Assembly: GCA_041674745.1 (NCBI GenBank)
Contig: JBAYVD010000009.1
Location: forward strand, 76,753 to 140,752
DNA from: UBA2040 sp041674745
Lineage (GTDB): Bacteria; Bacteroidota; Bacteroidia; Flavobacteriales_D; Crocinitomicaceae
Length of the DNA stretch: 64,000 nucleotides
Direction: 5' to 3'
Both the position numbers and the translations under genes were made by a program. Every line of letters starts with the position of its first letter. Positions within the stretch are counted from its first letter, which is position 1. The notes under the pieces are model-generated. The model ran no database searches and had not been told where the DNA came from. It saw nothing but the letters and a program-made list of their open reading frames with translations. Shown piece after piece: positions 17,478-25,618 of this stretch.

Positions 17478-18074
17478 CTATTTGAATTTTAGGGCATGAA
17501 ATGCCTCCAAGGCCATTTTTTCTATTACTTCTCGGTCATTGCCCAAGAAACTAACATACACATCACATTCAAAATTTTTGTGCAAAACCATCATCAAGCA
17601 ATACTTGAACTCAGGCGCAAAAGAGGTTGAGTGAAGGTCGAATAACGTAATCGCTCCAGCATCGCCATTGAATTCTTTTTTGACCACTTCTTCATCAAAT
17701 TCACGCCCCATTTTGACGTCTTTTCCAGGAATTTTCGACAAAACTTGCATGTTTTGAAGATATTTTCCTCTCCAGAAATTGTTGGGGTGAGCCAAACGCA
17801 CAAGTGGATTGCCAAGATTCTTTTTGTATTGTTTGATTAGCGGAGCCAAAGATTCTACCGTGTAGTGAACTTCAAATGTATCCAAACCATGGATCATTGC
17901 ACCTTGATAGGACAGTTCATCATTCGGCAAACAAGTCACATCCGTAAATCCCGGAGGCAATACAAATTCAAGGTGATTTTTTTTGAGTGTTTTTTTGAAC
18001 TTTTTATTCACTTGAGCGAATTGCGGCAAAGCAATCAGCAGGGCAAAAAACAGCAGTACAAATCTCAATTTCAT
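17478..18074 (-). CDS. Secreted protein of unknown function
   Basis: A 198-residue protein. I chose the ATG at 18074 because it gives a clean signal peptide (MKLRFVLLFFALLIALPQFAQ); a reading frame opening 36 codons further upstream has a charged, unlikely start. The mature part begins NKKFKKTLKKNHLEFVLPPGF and shows alternating strand-like segments with one cysteine pair (KYCLMM, FECDVYV). The fold suggests a small periplasmic or lipid-facing domain. No family is recognised. It is 38 bases upstream of the MBOAT gene on the same strand and may be read with it. Confidence 0.7.
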   Translation of the reverse strand: MKLRFVLLFFALLIALPQFAQVNKKFKKTLKKNHLEFVLPPGFTDVTCLPNDELSYQGAMIHGLDTFEVHYTVESLAPLIKQYKKNLGNPLVRLAHPNNFWRGKYLQNMQVLSKIPGKDVKMGREFDEEVVKKEFNGDAGAITLFDLHSTSFAPEFKYCLMMVLHKNFECDVYVSFLGNDREVIEKMALEAFHALKFK

Positions 18075-18204
18075 CACGGAATTTTTAGAAAGTCCAATGT
18101 TACGAATTTCTGTCCTTTTGACGATGAGATTTGGCGGTGAATTTGATGGATGAGATTGGTTAGAATGGAATACTGTTGCCATTCATACGCAGGCACGAAG
18201 TCAG

Positions 18205-18239
18205 GCCACAGATTGCGCAGATTTATACAGATTTTTAAG
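18205..18239 (+). repeat. Dispersed AGATTT-rich intergenic repeat, copy 2
   Basis: Starts GCCACAGATTGCGCAGATTT and continues TACAGATTTTTAAG. It is the plus-strand counterpart of the element at 13803-13828. It lies in a 313-base gene-free stretch (18075-18387) that also holds a CCTCCTT/AAGGAGG inverted pair near 18326-18351, typical of Bacteroidota intergenic debris. No gene is seen in that stretch. Confidence 0.5.
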
Positions 18240-18387
18240 TTTCCTACCTTGAGGGACGGAAACGCAAGGTGTTAGCGATAATTTCTATAAAATCGAATGA
18301 ACAGGAAAATCTTAACTCTGCACACCCTCCTTAATCCTTCCTCAAAGGAGGAAAAACAACTTCAAAAAGTCCTAGTATACTTCGTCG

Positions 18388-19794
18388 TTAATTATGAAAC
18401 GTCGTATTCTTAAACGTTTTCACAAAATCAATGAATTTTTGTACATCTTCCTTGTTGGTCGCTAAACCAACGCTAATACGGGTAGCGCCGCGTAGTTTTC
18501 CGTAAAAGTGAATGCGATCACCGAATTCGCCATCCGCGTGTTGCGTGAAATATTGACCCAATTCTTCCCCGGTAATATCCGAATTCATTTCGTCCAATCC
18601 AGGATTGCAGAAACAACCCGTGCGAATGGATATTTTTTTGTCATTCGCTTTGTGTTCGACTTGATCGATTGGGAAGGTATTTCCCGCAGAATCCAAGAAA
18701 TTCATAATCAACGTCCCACCAACATTTTTGCGGTCTTTCGGTCCGTAAATTTGCAGAATGGATTTCCCGTTATCGTGCTTCAATACACTGATTTCATTGT
18801 AGATAAATTCACTCAAGGCAGAAATTCGGTCCGTAATTCTGTGCATGCCAATTTCTTCCAAGTAATCCAAACCAATTTTTACCGCTGGAATGTCCAAGTA
18901 ATTAATGGTTCCGTCTTCGAACCGTTCATGATCTTGCACCAACCAATGTTTTTGCGCTTTTACACCGACCATTTGTACTGTTCCACCAGCAAACCAAGGT
19001 TTTTGCAACTTGTCGAATTTCGATTTTTTGATCAACAAACAACCGATTCCTGTTGGGTATCCAAACATTTTATAGAAGGACATGGAGACAAAATCTGGTT
19101 TTACTTGGTGTAAATCCAACTTGGAAGTAGGAACAAACGCTGCAGCATCCAGCAATACATCCCAACCTTTTTGGTGGGCTTTTTCTATCCATCCCAAATC
19201 GTGCTTAATACCCGAAACATTGGATTGCGCTGGGAAAGCAAACAATTTGACATCCGAGTCTGGACCCGCGTTCAATTGTTCTTCCAGTTTTTGTTCATCG
19301 ATGTTGAGATCTTTCGCTTTTAAATAGCCATATTCAAATTTTCCGCCTTTGTTTTTGCAATATTCCCGAATTCCGTTCACCGAATTGTGGTTGTCTGTCA
19401 ACAACAAATAATGCGATTTTTCTGAAAAAGGGTAGCTTTCACCGACAATGCGCAAGGCTCCTGAGGCATTGGGTGTGAAAACACAATGGTAGTCGTCTTC
19501 CGCATTGAAAAACCGCAACACGGCTTTGCGCGCTTCTGTCACCAAAAGGGTAGATGCCAAAGAAGTAGGATTGGTAGAATGCGGATTGCCAAACACATTG
19601 TTGCGCAGCATGCGTTGGTGGATGTCCAATTGCGATTTTGCGTACAAATTTCCACCTGTGAAATCCAAATAGGTATTGCCCGTTTCGTCCAAACGTGCAT
19701 ATTCTTTTTGTCTCAATTCTTGGAAAAAAGACTCAAAAGGAAGTGTGTCGACGCCGGTTACAACGACTTTATTAAGGGCAAATGGAAATTTCAT
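18388..19794 (-). CDS. Class V aminotransferase, cysteine desulfurase-like (MOCOS N-domain type)
   Basis: A 468-residue PLP enzyme from the ATG at 19794 (an ATG 11 codons upstream is less likely). PLP is held by K242 (SFYKMFGYPTG) and D216 (LLDAAAF). A pair of cysteines in RTGCFCNPG (C394, C396) sits where molybdenum-cofactor sulfurases and cysteine desulfurases carry the persulfide cysteine. YLDFTGGNLYAKSQ, NPHSTNPTS and TPNASGALRIVGESYP resemble the MOCOS N-terminal domain rather than IscS. The substrate is not proven. No molybdenum genes are adjacent, so a general sulfur-transfer or selenocysteine-lyase role remains possible. Confidence 0.82.
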   Translation of the reverse strand: MKFPFALNKVVVTGVDTLPFESFFQELRQKEYARLDETGNTYLDFTGGNLYAKSQLDIHQRMLRNNVFGNPHSTNPTSLASTLLVTEARKAVLRFFNAEDDYHCVFTPNASGALRIVGESYPFSEKSHYLLLTDNHNSVNGIREYCKNKGGKFEYGYLKAKDLNIDEQKLEEQLNAGPDSDVKLFAFPAQSNVSGIKHDLGWIEKAHQKGWDVLLDAAAFVPTSKLDLHQVKPDFVSMSFYKMFGYPTGIGCLLIKKSKFDKLQKPWFAGGTVQMVGVKAQKHWLVQDHERFEDGTINYLDIPAVKIGLDYLEEIGMHRITDRISALSEFIYNEISVLKHDNGKSILQIYGPKDRKNVGGTLIMNFLDSAGNTFPIDQVEHKANDKKISIRTGCFCNPGLDEMNSDITGEELGQYFTQHADGEFGDRIHFYGKLRGATRISVGLATNKEDVQKFIDFVKTFKNTTFHN

Positions 19795-19852
19795 AGGTCT
19801 GCAATTGAAAAAATAAACCCGAGGCATTTTCAGAGTAATGGCTCAGTGGTAC

Positions 19853-19860
19853 CAAAGATA
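19853..19860 (-). promoter_or_regulatory. -7 promoter box (TATCTTTG) of the desulfurase-like gene
   Basis: Exact TAnnTTTG on the minus strand, 58 bases before the chosen start, with an ATTTAG at about the -33 distance rather than TTTG. Confidence 0.55.
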
Positions 19861-19925
19861 AAACTTTCTGCACTGAATACTAAATTTACGGAACTCATCC
19901 TGGGAATATTCTTGTATTCCTATGA

Positions 19926-19959
19926 CAAAAAAAGACCCAACCGTTTCCCATTGAGTCTT
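19926..19959 (-). terminator. Terminator of the DUF937-like gene
   Basis: On the minus strand, a 9-bp stem (19951-19959 with 19932-19940, one G-T pair) with a 10-base loop, followed by a run of seven T. It begins 21 bases after the stop codon. Confidence 0.85.
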
Positions 19960-19980
19960 TGAACTACCCATCCACTCAAA

Positions 19981-20430
19981 TTATTTCTTACCAAAAAGCC
20001 CAGACAGTTTTCCTAAAACCCCCATAATTCCGTCAGATTTTCCGCCGCCCGTAACCATGGACAACAAAGAGCTGATATCGAAATTACTACCCAATTTATC
20101 GCCAAAAAGACGGGTAACTTTGCTCAAAATCATGTCTTTGATTCCAGCAGCTTTTTTTTCATCCACACCTAAGGAAGTGGCAAACTTCTGGATTAAATCT
20201 CCTCCGATTTTATCCAACATACTGTTTCCTGCTGTATTGTTGGCACTAGCAGAAAATAAATTCATGATGCCTTCCATTCCGTTACCATTGGCTTCTTTTT
20301 GAACCGTTTTTTTAATGGTTTCGCCCGTTAAACTGAAAGCTTTGTCGGCTTGTGATTTGTTCAAACCAAATTGCCTCATCAAGTCGCCACCCAGTTCTCC
20401 TTTTACTTTGTTTAAAATGTCGTCTAACAT
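19981..20430 (-). CDS. DUF937/YidB-like protein
   Basis: A 149-residue protein of low complexity, rich in Gly, Lys, Leu and Ser. It starts MLDDILNKVKGELGGDLMRQFGLN and has internal motifs (LGVDEKKAAGIKDMILSKV, SSLLSMVTGGG, LGKLSGLFGKK) seen in the DUF937 family. No signal peptide or membrane segment is present, so it is probably cytoplasmic. The function is unknown in the family. It has its own promoter-like boxes and terminator. Confidence 0.7.
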   Translation of the reverse strand: MLDDILNKVKGELGGDLMRQFGLNKSQADKAFSLTGETIKKTVQKEANGNGMEGIMNLFSASANNTAGNSMLDKIGGDLIQKFATSLGVDEKKAAGIKDMILSKVTRLFGDKLGSNFDISSLLSMVTGGGKSDGIMGVLGKLSGLFGKK

Positions 20431-20457
20431 GTTGTTTTCTTGTTAAGTAGTATTGTT

Positions 20458-20483
20458 CAAAAATAGTAAATTCTTCAAAAATA
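20458..20483 (-). promoter_or_regulatory. Tandem -7 boxes (TATTTTTG twice) before the DUF937-like gene
   Basis: On the minus strand two exact TAnnTTTG boxes (20476-20483 and 20458-20465) lie 18 bases apart inside a short direct repeat. Either could be used. Neither has a clear -33 TTG. Confidence 0.45.
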
Positions 20484-20501
20484 GAATTTTATCCGAGTCG
20501 T

Positions 20502-21020
20502 TTAAACGATTTTCGTGCCAAAAATAATCACCTCCATTCCCATAAAATTGGCAGTTTGAAGTGGTTTCATTCCATTGCGTTGGGCCACGGCGATTGAATC
20601 TGCATTTTCTTTGTGAATGATGGATATAAAACGGTTGGACAATTCTGTTTCGGAGCCAAATTTTTTCATTTGTTGGGCGGCTTCCGTGGCATATCCTTTT
20701 TTCCAATATTTCGAGAGGAAGGAGTAAGCAATTTCATATTCCAGTTCCTCCTCAATTTCACGTTTTAAAATTCCGCACATGCCAATCAGTTCGCCAGAGG
20801 ATTTTTCAATCACGGCGAGCAATCCGGTTCCTTCTTCCTCGTAGCGTTCCAATTGCCGGTTGATCCATTCTTTCGCGAGTACTTTGTGCGATTTGGTCGT
20901 GTCAATTCCGAGAAACCGCAGGCGATCATTCCCAACAAAAAAAGTTTGCCAAGTTGGAATGTCAGCTTGTGTAATTTTCCGGAAAATCAGTCGTTCACTT
21001 TCTTGTTGGAAATAGTTCAT
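20502..21020 (-). CDS. GNAT family N-acetyltransferase (RimJ/RimL type)
   Basis: A 172-residue protein from the ATG at 21020, which overlaps the upstream stop codon (ATGA); a longer frame running through the upstream gene in another phase is not coding. It has SERLIFRKI at the start, LIGMCGILKREIEEELEYEIAY, a KGYATEAAQQM acetyl-CoA loop and NADSIAVAQRNGMK, the standard GNAT fold order. The target (ribosomal protein, antibiotic or metabolite) cannot be read. It is coupled to the small lipoprotein gene upstream. Confidence 0.85.
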   Translation of the reverse strand: MNYFQQESERLIFRKITQADIPTWQTFFVGNDRLRFLGIDTTKSHKVLAKEWINRQLERYEEEGTGLLAVIEKSSGELIGMCGILKREIEEELEYEIAYSFLSKYWKKGYATEAAQQMKKFGSETELSNRFISIIHKENADSIAVAQRNGMKPLQTANFMGMEVIIFGTKIV

Positions 21021-21343
21021 TTCGCTTTCCAGATCAGAGTTTTGTTTTGAAGTTCTAGGTTGTTGCATTTCCCATCTCCCTTTCCCGTGAATCCACCGCT
21101 TGGTGCGCAGATGTAATTGCATCCGCTGTCGTACAAAACCTCGAATTGATCGCAGCAACCTGGATAGACTAAATAGACTTCGGTTCCCTGATTGGTGTAA
21201 CGATAAACCGAACAAGTTGCGTCGCCCAATTTTTCCATTTCTTGAATTTTATCCTGGATACAATTCGGTGTTCCTTTAGGGAAATTGGATTTTGCGCAGG
21301 AAAAAGTAAAGAAGAGTACCCAAAGAGAAAATACGTATTTCAT
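21017..21343 (-). CDS. Small cysteine-rich lipoprotein (DUF6970-like)
   Basis: A 108-residue protein from the ATG at 21343. MKYVFSLWVLFFTFSC is a lipoprotein signal with lipobox FTFSC (Cys16). The mature part has further cysteines (NCIQD, ATCSVYRY, YPGCCDQF, SGCNYICAPSGG, GKCNN) and the phrase SVYRYTNQGTEVYLVYPGCC, which resembles the short DUF6970 domain. Function unknown. The stop overlaps the ATG of the GNAT gene, so the two are translationally coupled. Confidence 0.75.
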   Translation of the reverse strand: MKYVFSLWVLFFTFSCAKSNFPKGTPNCIQDKIQEMEKLGDATCSVYRYTNQGTEVYLVYPGCCDQFEVLYDSGCNYICAPSGGFTGKGDGKCNNLELQNKTLIWKAK

Positions 21344-21434
21344 GAAGTATATTGTTTGCCTTCCGAAGATACGAAAATCTACTATGCGTATTGTTGAAAT
21401 TGAAAGGTAAGTAAGAATAAATAGTAGATTCCAT

Positions 21435-21467
21435 AAAAAAGGCTGCCTCACTTTTGGTGAAACAGCC
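21435..21467 (-). terminator. Terminator of the CsgG-like gene
   Basis: On the minus strand an 11-bp stem (21457-21467 with 21441-21451, two G-T pairs), a 5-base loop and a T6 tail. It lies 24 bases after the stop at 21491. Confidence 0.9.
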
Positions 21468-21490
21468 ATTTTCTTTTCAGCAGTGATAGA

Positions 21491-22741
21491 TCAATGATGA
21501 ATCGGCATTTTGCTTTTTTGAACGTTGAATCCAACATTCAAACCGAACATTCCCCCTCCTTTTTGTGCCGAATAAAAGGCATTTACTGGAATGTTCAAAG
21601 CGCCTGCATGAAAAGTTCTTCCCACCGCGAAAACAAAAGTGGTGTTGAAATAGGTGGCTCCTCTCATATCGCCGTGTTTTGCGAAGGTGTAATTTGGATT
21701 GATATCGCCTGGAGTCGGTGTTTTGAATTTTCCATCTTGTATGAAATTGGGATCATCTACGTATGTTCTATTTGCATACGTAATCCATTCTTGTTCGGTA
21801 AAATATTGGTGGTTGTTGCTGAATGTATTGTCTGTATCAATGAAACCAGTAGACGTCTTTTTGATACCAAATCCAGGTCCAAAAGCAAATTCCCAACCGG
21901 CTTTTCCAAAACGAAAACCATTCATAACCGTGAAAGAAGGGATGAATTGTCCTTGTTCCAAACCAGAAACGTTAACGATTCCTTCAAACAAGGCTGAGAA
22001 GTTTTCCGTACCCACGTATTGTTTTTCAAATTGGTAACCAATCATACTCACGAATGGTTGAATACCCATTCCGCCTTGATTTTCTGGTCGTCGTGCAAAT
22101 TCATTGATGGAACCAACCAAATACGCACCTCCAATTCTAGGGCCAGAGTTGTTGATTCTTCCCAAGTTGGTTGTTGTGATCGGTTCGTTTTTATAATCCA
22201 AACGTTCTACAATTTCTTTCGCCATGGGTACATCGTGCAATTGTTTCAATACAATTTCAATCATGCGTTGCAATTCAATTTCTTGATTGTCGAATTCTTT
22301 TACGGTTGTTTTGTACAATGTTTTTCCTTTTACATCGATTATTTTGATAGTAACCGCAATTCGATTGGACAAACCGTCGATGCTTCCACACATGATGAAA
22401 TCTGTGTTCAAATCCGTTCCCATTTTCAACAAACAATCTTGTCCGTAGCATTCCAAACGGTATTCTTCTTTTGTTTTGATGACATCTTTCATATCGAATT
22501 CATCGTACACTTTGTATTGTTGCATTTTAATGAGTTCCAAACGAATCATTTTGGCAACCGTTTCCGATTTGGTTTCGATTCCATTTACATACGGATTCGC
22601 CACCGCGATGGTTGGCAATCCTTGTTGGTACGATGAGGAAGAAGTACTGGCAGGTGTAACTGTCGTTTCAGTGTTTTCTTGTGCGAATGAATTTCCAAAA
22701 TTCAAACTAATAATTCCAAGTATTAAAGTTATTTTTTTCAT
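21491..22741 (-). CDS. Secreted CsgG-like / outer-membrane barrel protein
   Basis: A 416-residue protein with signal peptide (1-~20, NSFAQ). Residues ~40-180 (TIAVANPYVNG, ETVAKMIRLELIKMQQYKVYDEFDM, YGQDCLLKMGTDLNTDFIMCGSID) resemble the CsgG/curli-assembly N-terminal domain, which senses or binds in the periplasm. From ~200 on it becomes a glycine/aromatic-rich beta-barrel-like region (RIGGAYLVGSINEF, FVFAVGRTFHAG). It stands alone with a strong terminator. Two copies of a palindrome lie 135-180 bases upstream of the start. The precise role is unknown; curli secretion itself is not implied. Confidence 0.65.
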   Translation of the reverse strand: MKKITLILGIISLNFGNSFAQENTETTVTPASTSSSSYQQGLPTIAVANPYVNGIETKSETVAKMIRLELIKMQQYKVYDEFDMKDVIKTKEEYRLECYGQDCLLKMGTDLNTDFIMCGSIDGLSNRIAVTIKIIDVKGKTLYKTTVKEFDNQEIELQRMIEIVLKQLHDVPMAKEIVERLDYKNEPITTTNLGRINNSGPRIGGAYLVGSINEFARRPENQGGMGIQPFVSMIGYQFEKQYVGTENFSALFEGIVNVSGLEQGQFIPSFTVMNGFRFGKAGWEFAFGPGFGIKKTSTGFIDTDNTFSNNHQYFTEQEWITYANRTYVDDPNFIQDGKFKTPTPGDINPNYTFAKHGDMRGATYFNTTFVFAVGRTFHAGALNIPVNAFYSAQKGGGMFGLNVGFNVQKSKMPIHH

Positions 22742-22875
22742 CTTTTTTGTTTTTTGATCTGAACAAATATTTCTGAAAAAATTCCCAGTCTGTGAATTGA
22801 TTTGCGAAAACGGAAATTGTTGAATTGTGAGAAATGAAATTGCTTGACTACCTTGAATTCATAAATGGCCATTAG

Positions 22876-22921
22876 TTGTGATTATCGCAACTAGTCCTAG
22901 AAAAAATTGTGATTATCACAA
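22876..22921. promoter_or_regulatory. Twin palindromic operators upstream of the CsgG-like gene
   Basis: Two copies of one palindrome: TTGTGATTATCGCAA (22876-22890) and TTGTGATTATCACAA (22907-22921). They start 31 bases apart, close to three helical turns. The first extends to 10-bp arms (22873-22893) with one mismatch; the second is a perfect 7-bp pair. They resemble a CRP/FNR-like TTGTGA-TCACAA site, but with a shorter centre. They lie in the 234-base gap between the CsgG-like gene and the regulator gene at 22976. Confidence 0.65.
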
Positions 22922-22975
22922 AATAGCGGCAAAAAATTTTTAAACCTTGCGAATAAAAATGATTTTTCGTAGAAA

Positions 22976-23986
22976 TTAAAAATTTAAATTGGCTTCTACT
23001 CGTTTTTTAAAGGAGCTGATTGTACGGTCTAAGTCGTAGAAGTAGTTGTTGCGTTCTTTCTCGTTAACGATGCTGATCAAGCTGGAATTGCTCAACTGAC
23101 GATCGAGAATTTGAACCGTATCTTGCACATAAGCCGTATTGCTTGTTTCCAAATAATTCATGATGTTGTGCGTAATGTACAACCCTTCGGTTTCTTTTCC
23201 TTTGAAATAAAAAGTCGCATCGGAATTGATGGTTTCATTCAAATACATTTCAAATTCGTTTCCTTTGGCAGGCGCTTGTGTTCCATAGATGAATTTTTTA
23301 CCATTTGTGGCTTGTTCTTTCAAGTGCGCCGACAACATCGAAATACGGTCGTGTAAAAACAAAGGATACTCAGGATCTTCGAACAAATGCGCTTTGAAGT
23401 AATATTCAATTTGACGCAAAAATCCACGCATGTATTCCAAATCGTAGATTTCTTTGGAAGGAATGGTATTGTAGATTTGAAGGATTTCTTTTCCTAAGGA
23501 GAAGGCAGAATCGCTGGTGCGTTCGTGGGCAAATTTTGTCTCTTTGTAATCCGGAATTTGCAAATGCGTTTTGGCCCAGAAAAAAAGTTTAAATCGAACC
23601 AATTGGGGGAAGTTCATCAACTGAAATAGCGATAAATTGTTGATAGAAAGGATCATCTCAGGTTCCCCCAAAGATTTTAATCGCTGAAAGGCAATCAAAA
23701 TACCTTCCAAGTAGGATTCCAAACTGAAATCGTAGGTATTGAGTGGCGGGTAAGAAAAAATCACTTTGCCATCGCCCATTTCGCACAACGCATCAAAAGA
23801 AATATTGAAATGACCACACAATTTTTTCACTTCGTTGATGGTCAACGCCGTTTCTCCACGGTATCGTCGATAAACTGCGTCGGAGCTAATGCTTAAAATA
23901 TCTGACAAAGCCAAGCCCAACGCTTCTTCACCAATCAACTTTTGTTTGATGAGTCGAAATAATGTTTCTTGAATGTCTTGCTTCAT
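22976..23986 (-). CDS. Putative DNA-binding regulator with N-terminal helix-turn-helix
   Basis: A 336-residue protein from the ATG at 23986. The first ~70 residues (LGLALSDILSISSDAVYRRYRGETALTINEVKKLCGHF) look like a Xre/BetR-type helix-turn-helix. The remaining 260 residues are helical with no recognised enzyme motif, as in several Bacteroidota transcription regulators. It is the last gene of the DUF898-M48-pentapeptide run (10-base gap) and sits just upstream, in transcription order, of the twin palindromes. It is a natural candidate to bind them, but this is inference. Confidence 0.6.
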   Translation of the reverse strand: MKQDIQETLFRLIKQKLIGEEALGLALSDILSISSDAVYRRYRGETALTINEVKKLCGHFNISFDALCEMGDGKVIFSYPPLNTYDFSLESYLEGILIAFQRLKSLGEPEMILSINNLSLFQLMNFPQLVRFKLFFWAKTHLQIPDYKETKFAHERTSDSAFSLGKEILQIYNTIPSKEIYDLEYMRGFLRQIEYYFKAHLFEDPEYPLFLHDRISMLSAHLKEQATNGKKFIYGTQAPAKGNEFEMYLNETINSDATFYFKGKETEGLYITHNIMNYLETSNTAYVQDTVQILDRQLSNSSLISIVNEKERNNYFYDLDRTISSFKKRVEANLNF

Positions 23987-23996
23987 AAATTCCTTG

Positions 23997-24557
23997 CTAT
24001 TTGACAATAATTCCAAAGTGGCGAACCAAACCAATCAATCCTTCTTGGGAGAAAATGGCATTCTTTATTTTGTTTTTTTCCGGTGAAATACTGAAATTTC
24101 GTGAAGTTCGAAAATTGGCTTTCTCCAAATTGGTTCGCTCAAAAATAGCATTTATTAATTCACAGTTGTCAAACAGCGATTTACTCAAGTTAGTTTCAGT
24201 AAAATCTACATCTTGCAATTGGCAATTTTCATAGCGGATGTTGGTCAAATTCAATTTATAAAAAGACGAAAAATTCAGCACACAATCCGAAAATTGAAAC
24301 TCCAACAGAAAAGGTTTGCAATCCTCAAAATGCAAACCAAGCATTTTGCAATTTTCGAAGGAAGCCTCTTTAAAGCTGGTATTGTTTAGCTTAGCATTGC
24401 TGAAATCACATTCTTGAAAAGTACACGCTGTAAAAACGATGGAAGATAAATCTACTCCCGCAAAATGGCACCCCACAAACGTGCAATTTTCGTATTCATT
24501 TTCAAGTGCTTGGGTGGAGAAATTCGTTTTTTCTATACGTTTATCTAGCAAGATCAT
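23997..24557 (-). CDS. Pentapeptide-repeat protein
   Basis: A 186-residue protein made mostly of A(D/N)LXX-type repeats, seen as ..F.N/D.CxF/LxxxxF.. spacing from about residue 20 to 160 (for example CTFQECDFSNAKLNNTSF and VDFTETNLSKSLFDNCEL). Such repeats fold as a right-handed quadrilateral beta-helix. Some members mimic DNA and protect gyrase, but most have no assigned function. It overlaps the protease gene by 4 bases and precedes the regulator by 10, so it is part of the operon. Confidence 0.88.
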   Translation of the reverse strand: MILLDKRIEKTNFSTQALENEYENCTFVGCHFAGVDLSSIVFTACTFQECDFSNAKLNNTSFKEASFENCKMLGLHFEDCKPFLLEFQFSDCVLNFSSFYKLNLTNIRYENCQLQDVDFTETNLSKSLFDNCELINAIFERTNLEKANFRTSRNFSISPEKNKIKNAIFSQEGLIGLVRHFGIIVK

Positions 24558-25618
24558 TTTACGTTGGCTTTGATTTTTGAAAACAGATTTTTCAAAAATG
24601 AATTCTCCGCAAATTTAGCATCTTTCATTCGTTTTTTTAGTTTAGAAATCCGTTTATCAGTTACGGGATGTGAACTTAAAAATTCAGGCATTTGAATGGT
24701 TGAATTTCTATTCAAGGCTGCAAATAAATCCAGAAATCCGTTTGGATCAATGTGGTTATTTTTCACAATCGAAAGTCCCATGACATCAGCTTCTTCTTCA
24801 AGTTTTCTTGAGTAGGAAAGGTTTTGCAATTGACCTGCATTTTGGCCGATTATAGTTAGTACGCCATTCACATCCCCTAAAAGCGCTGAGACGAATAGGT
24901 ATGTGGATAAATTCTTGCAAAGGGCTTTCATAGAATGGCGTTGATTGACATGGGATACTTCGTGCCCAATCAAAGCCGCCAATTCTGGATATTCTTCCAT
25001 CTCTTTTAAAATACCAGTGTAAATAACCACGTGACCGCTCGGTAATGCAAAGGCATTTACAGTCGAAGATCGTACGACCGTGATATGAATTTTTTTACGA
25101 TTTTGCAGCTGGAGCTGATCACAAAAAGTTTGCACCAAATGGGTTGATTCTTGATCAACCGTTTCACTCAGTAACATGTCATTGTAAACAGATTGCCCGA
25201 TTTCATCATCAAAACTTTCGGGAATCAAAACAACTGCTTTTTCGGCAAAATAGGGTAAAACAAAAATGAGCAGAATGGCTAGAAATCCAATGATGGACGC
25301 AAGAATGGCCATGTGAATTTTGAAACCCGCATGTATTAAACGATGATAAACATTCTTTGATTTAATGGTGGGAGCCGTTTTTTCGAGTGCTTGCGCCAAT
25401 TGTGTATCCTGTGACTCAAAATAGGCGGTACTCGCATCGAAATGCACTTCCAGTTTGCCTTTTACAACTTGAATGGTGCAATTTTCAGTATGCCATTCAA
25501 TACAACGGTCGTTCAACTGTAAGATTATGAGTTGATTGGTCGAATTGTACGAAACCTCGATTGCATGGGCTTTGGATGAAGCACCATCAAAAAAGTGTCC
25601 TTCTCCTTTAATTGTCAA
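24554..25618 (-). CDS. M48 family metalloprotease with N-terminal soluble domain
   Basis: A 354-residue membrane protein. An N-terminal domain of about 95 residues is followed by one transmembrane segment (~103-125) and a periplasmic zincin. The zinc motif is HEVSH at 219-223 in LIGHEVSHVNQRHS. The third ligand is in LEEEADVMGLSI, and NAFALPSGHVVIYTGIL is the M48 signature. Relatives act in envelope protein quality control (HtpX, BepA, LoiP). It overlaps the DUF898 gene and the pentapeptide gene by 4 bases each. Confidence 0.9.
   Translation of the reverse strand: MTIKGEGHFFDGASSKAHAIEVSYNSTNQLIILQLNDRCIEWHTENCTIQVVKGKLEVHFDASTAYFESQDTQLAQALEKTAPTIKSKNVYHRLIHAGFKIHMAILASIIGFLAILLIFVLPYFAEKAVVLIPESFDDEIGQSVYNDMLLSETVDQESTHLVQTFCDQLQLQNRKKIHITVVRSSTVNAFALPSGHVVIYTGILKEMEEYPELAALIGHEVSHVNQRHSMKALCKNLSTYLFVSALLGDVNGVLTIIGQNAGQLQNLSYSRKLEEEADVMGLSIVKNNHIDPNGFLDLFAALNRNSTIQMPEFLSSHPVTDKRISKLKKRMKDAKFAENSFLKNLFSKIKANVK

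Noticed and set aside
18508..19113. 201-codon plus-strand frame opposite the desulfurase-like gene
   Set aside because: Antisense shadow of a gene with clear PLP and cysteine motifs.
22876..22921. Calling the twin palindromes CRP sites
   Set aside because: The TGTGA/TCACA halves have a three-base centre instead of six, so a standard CRP site is not supported.
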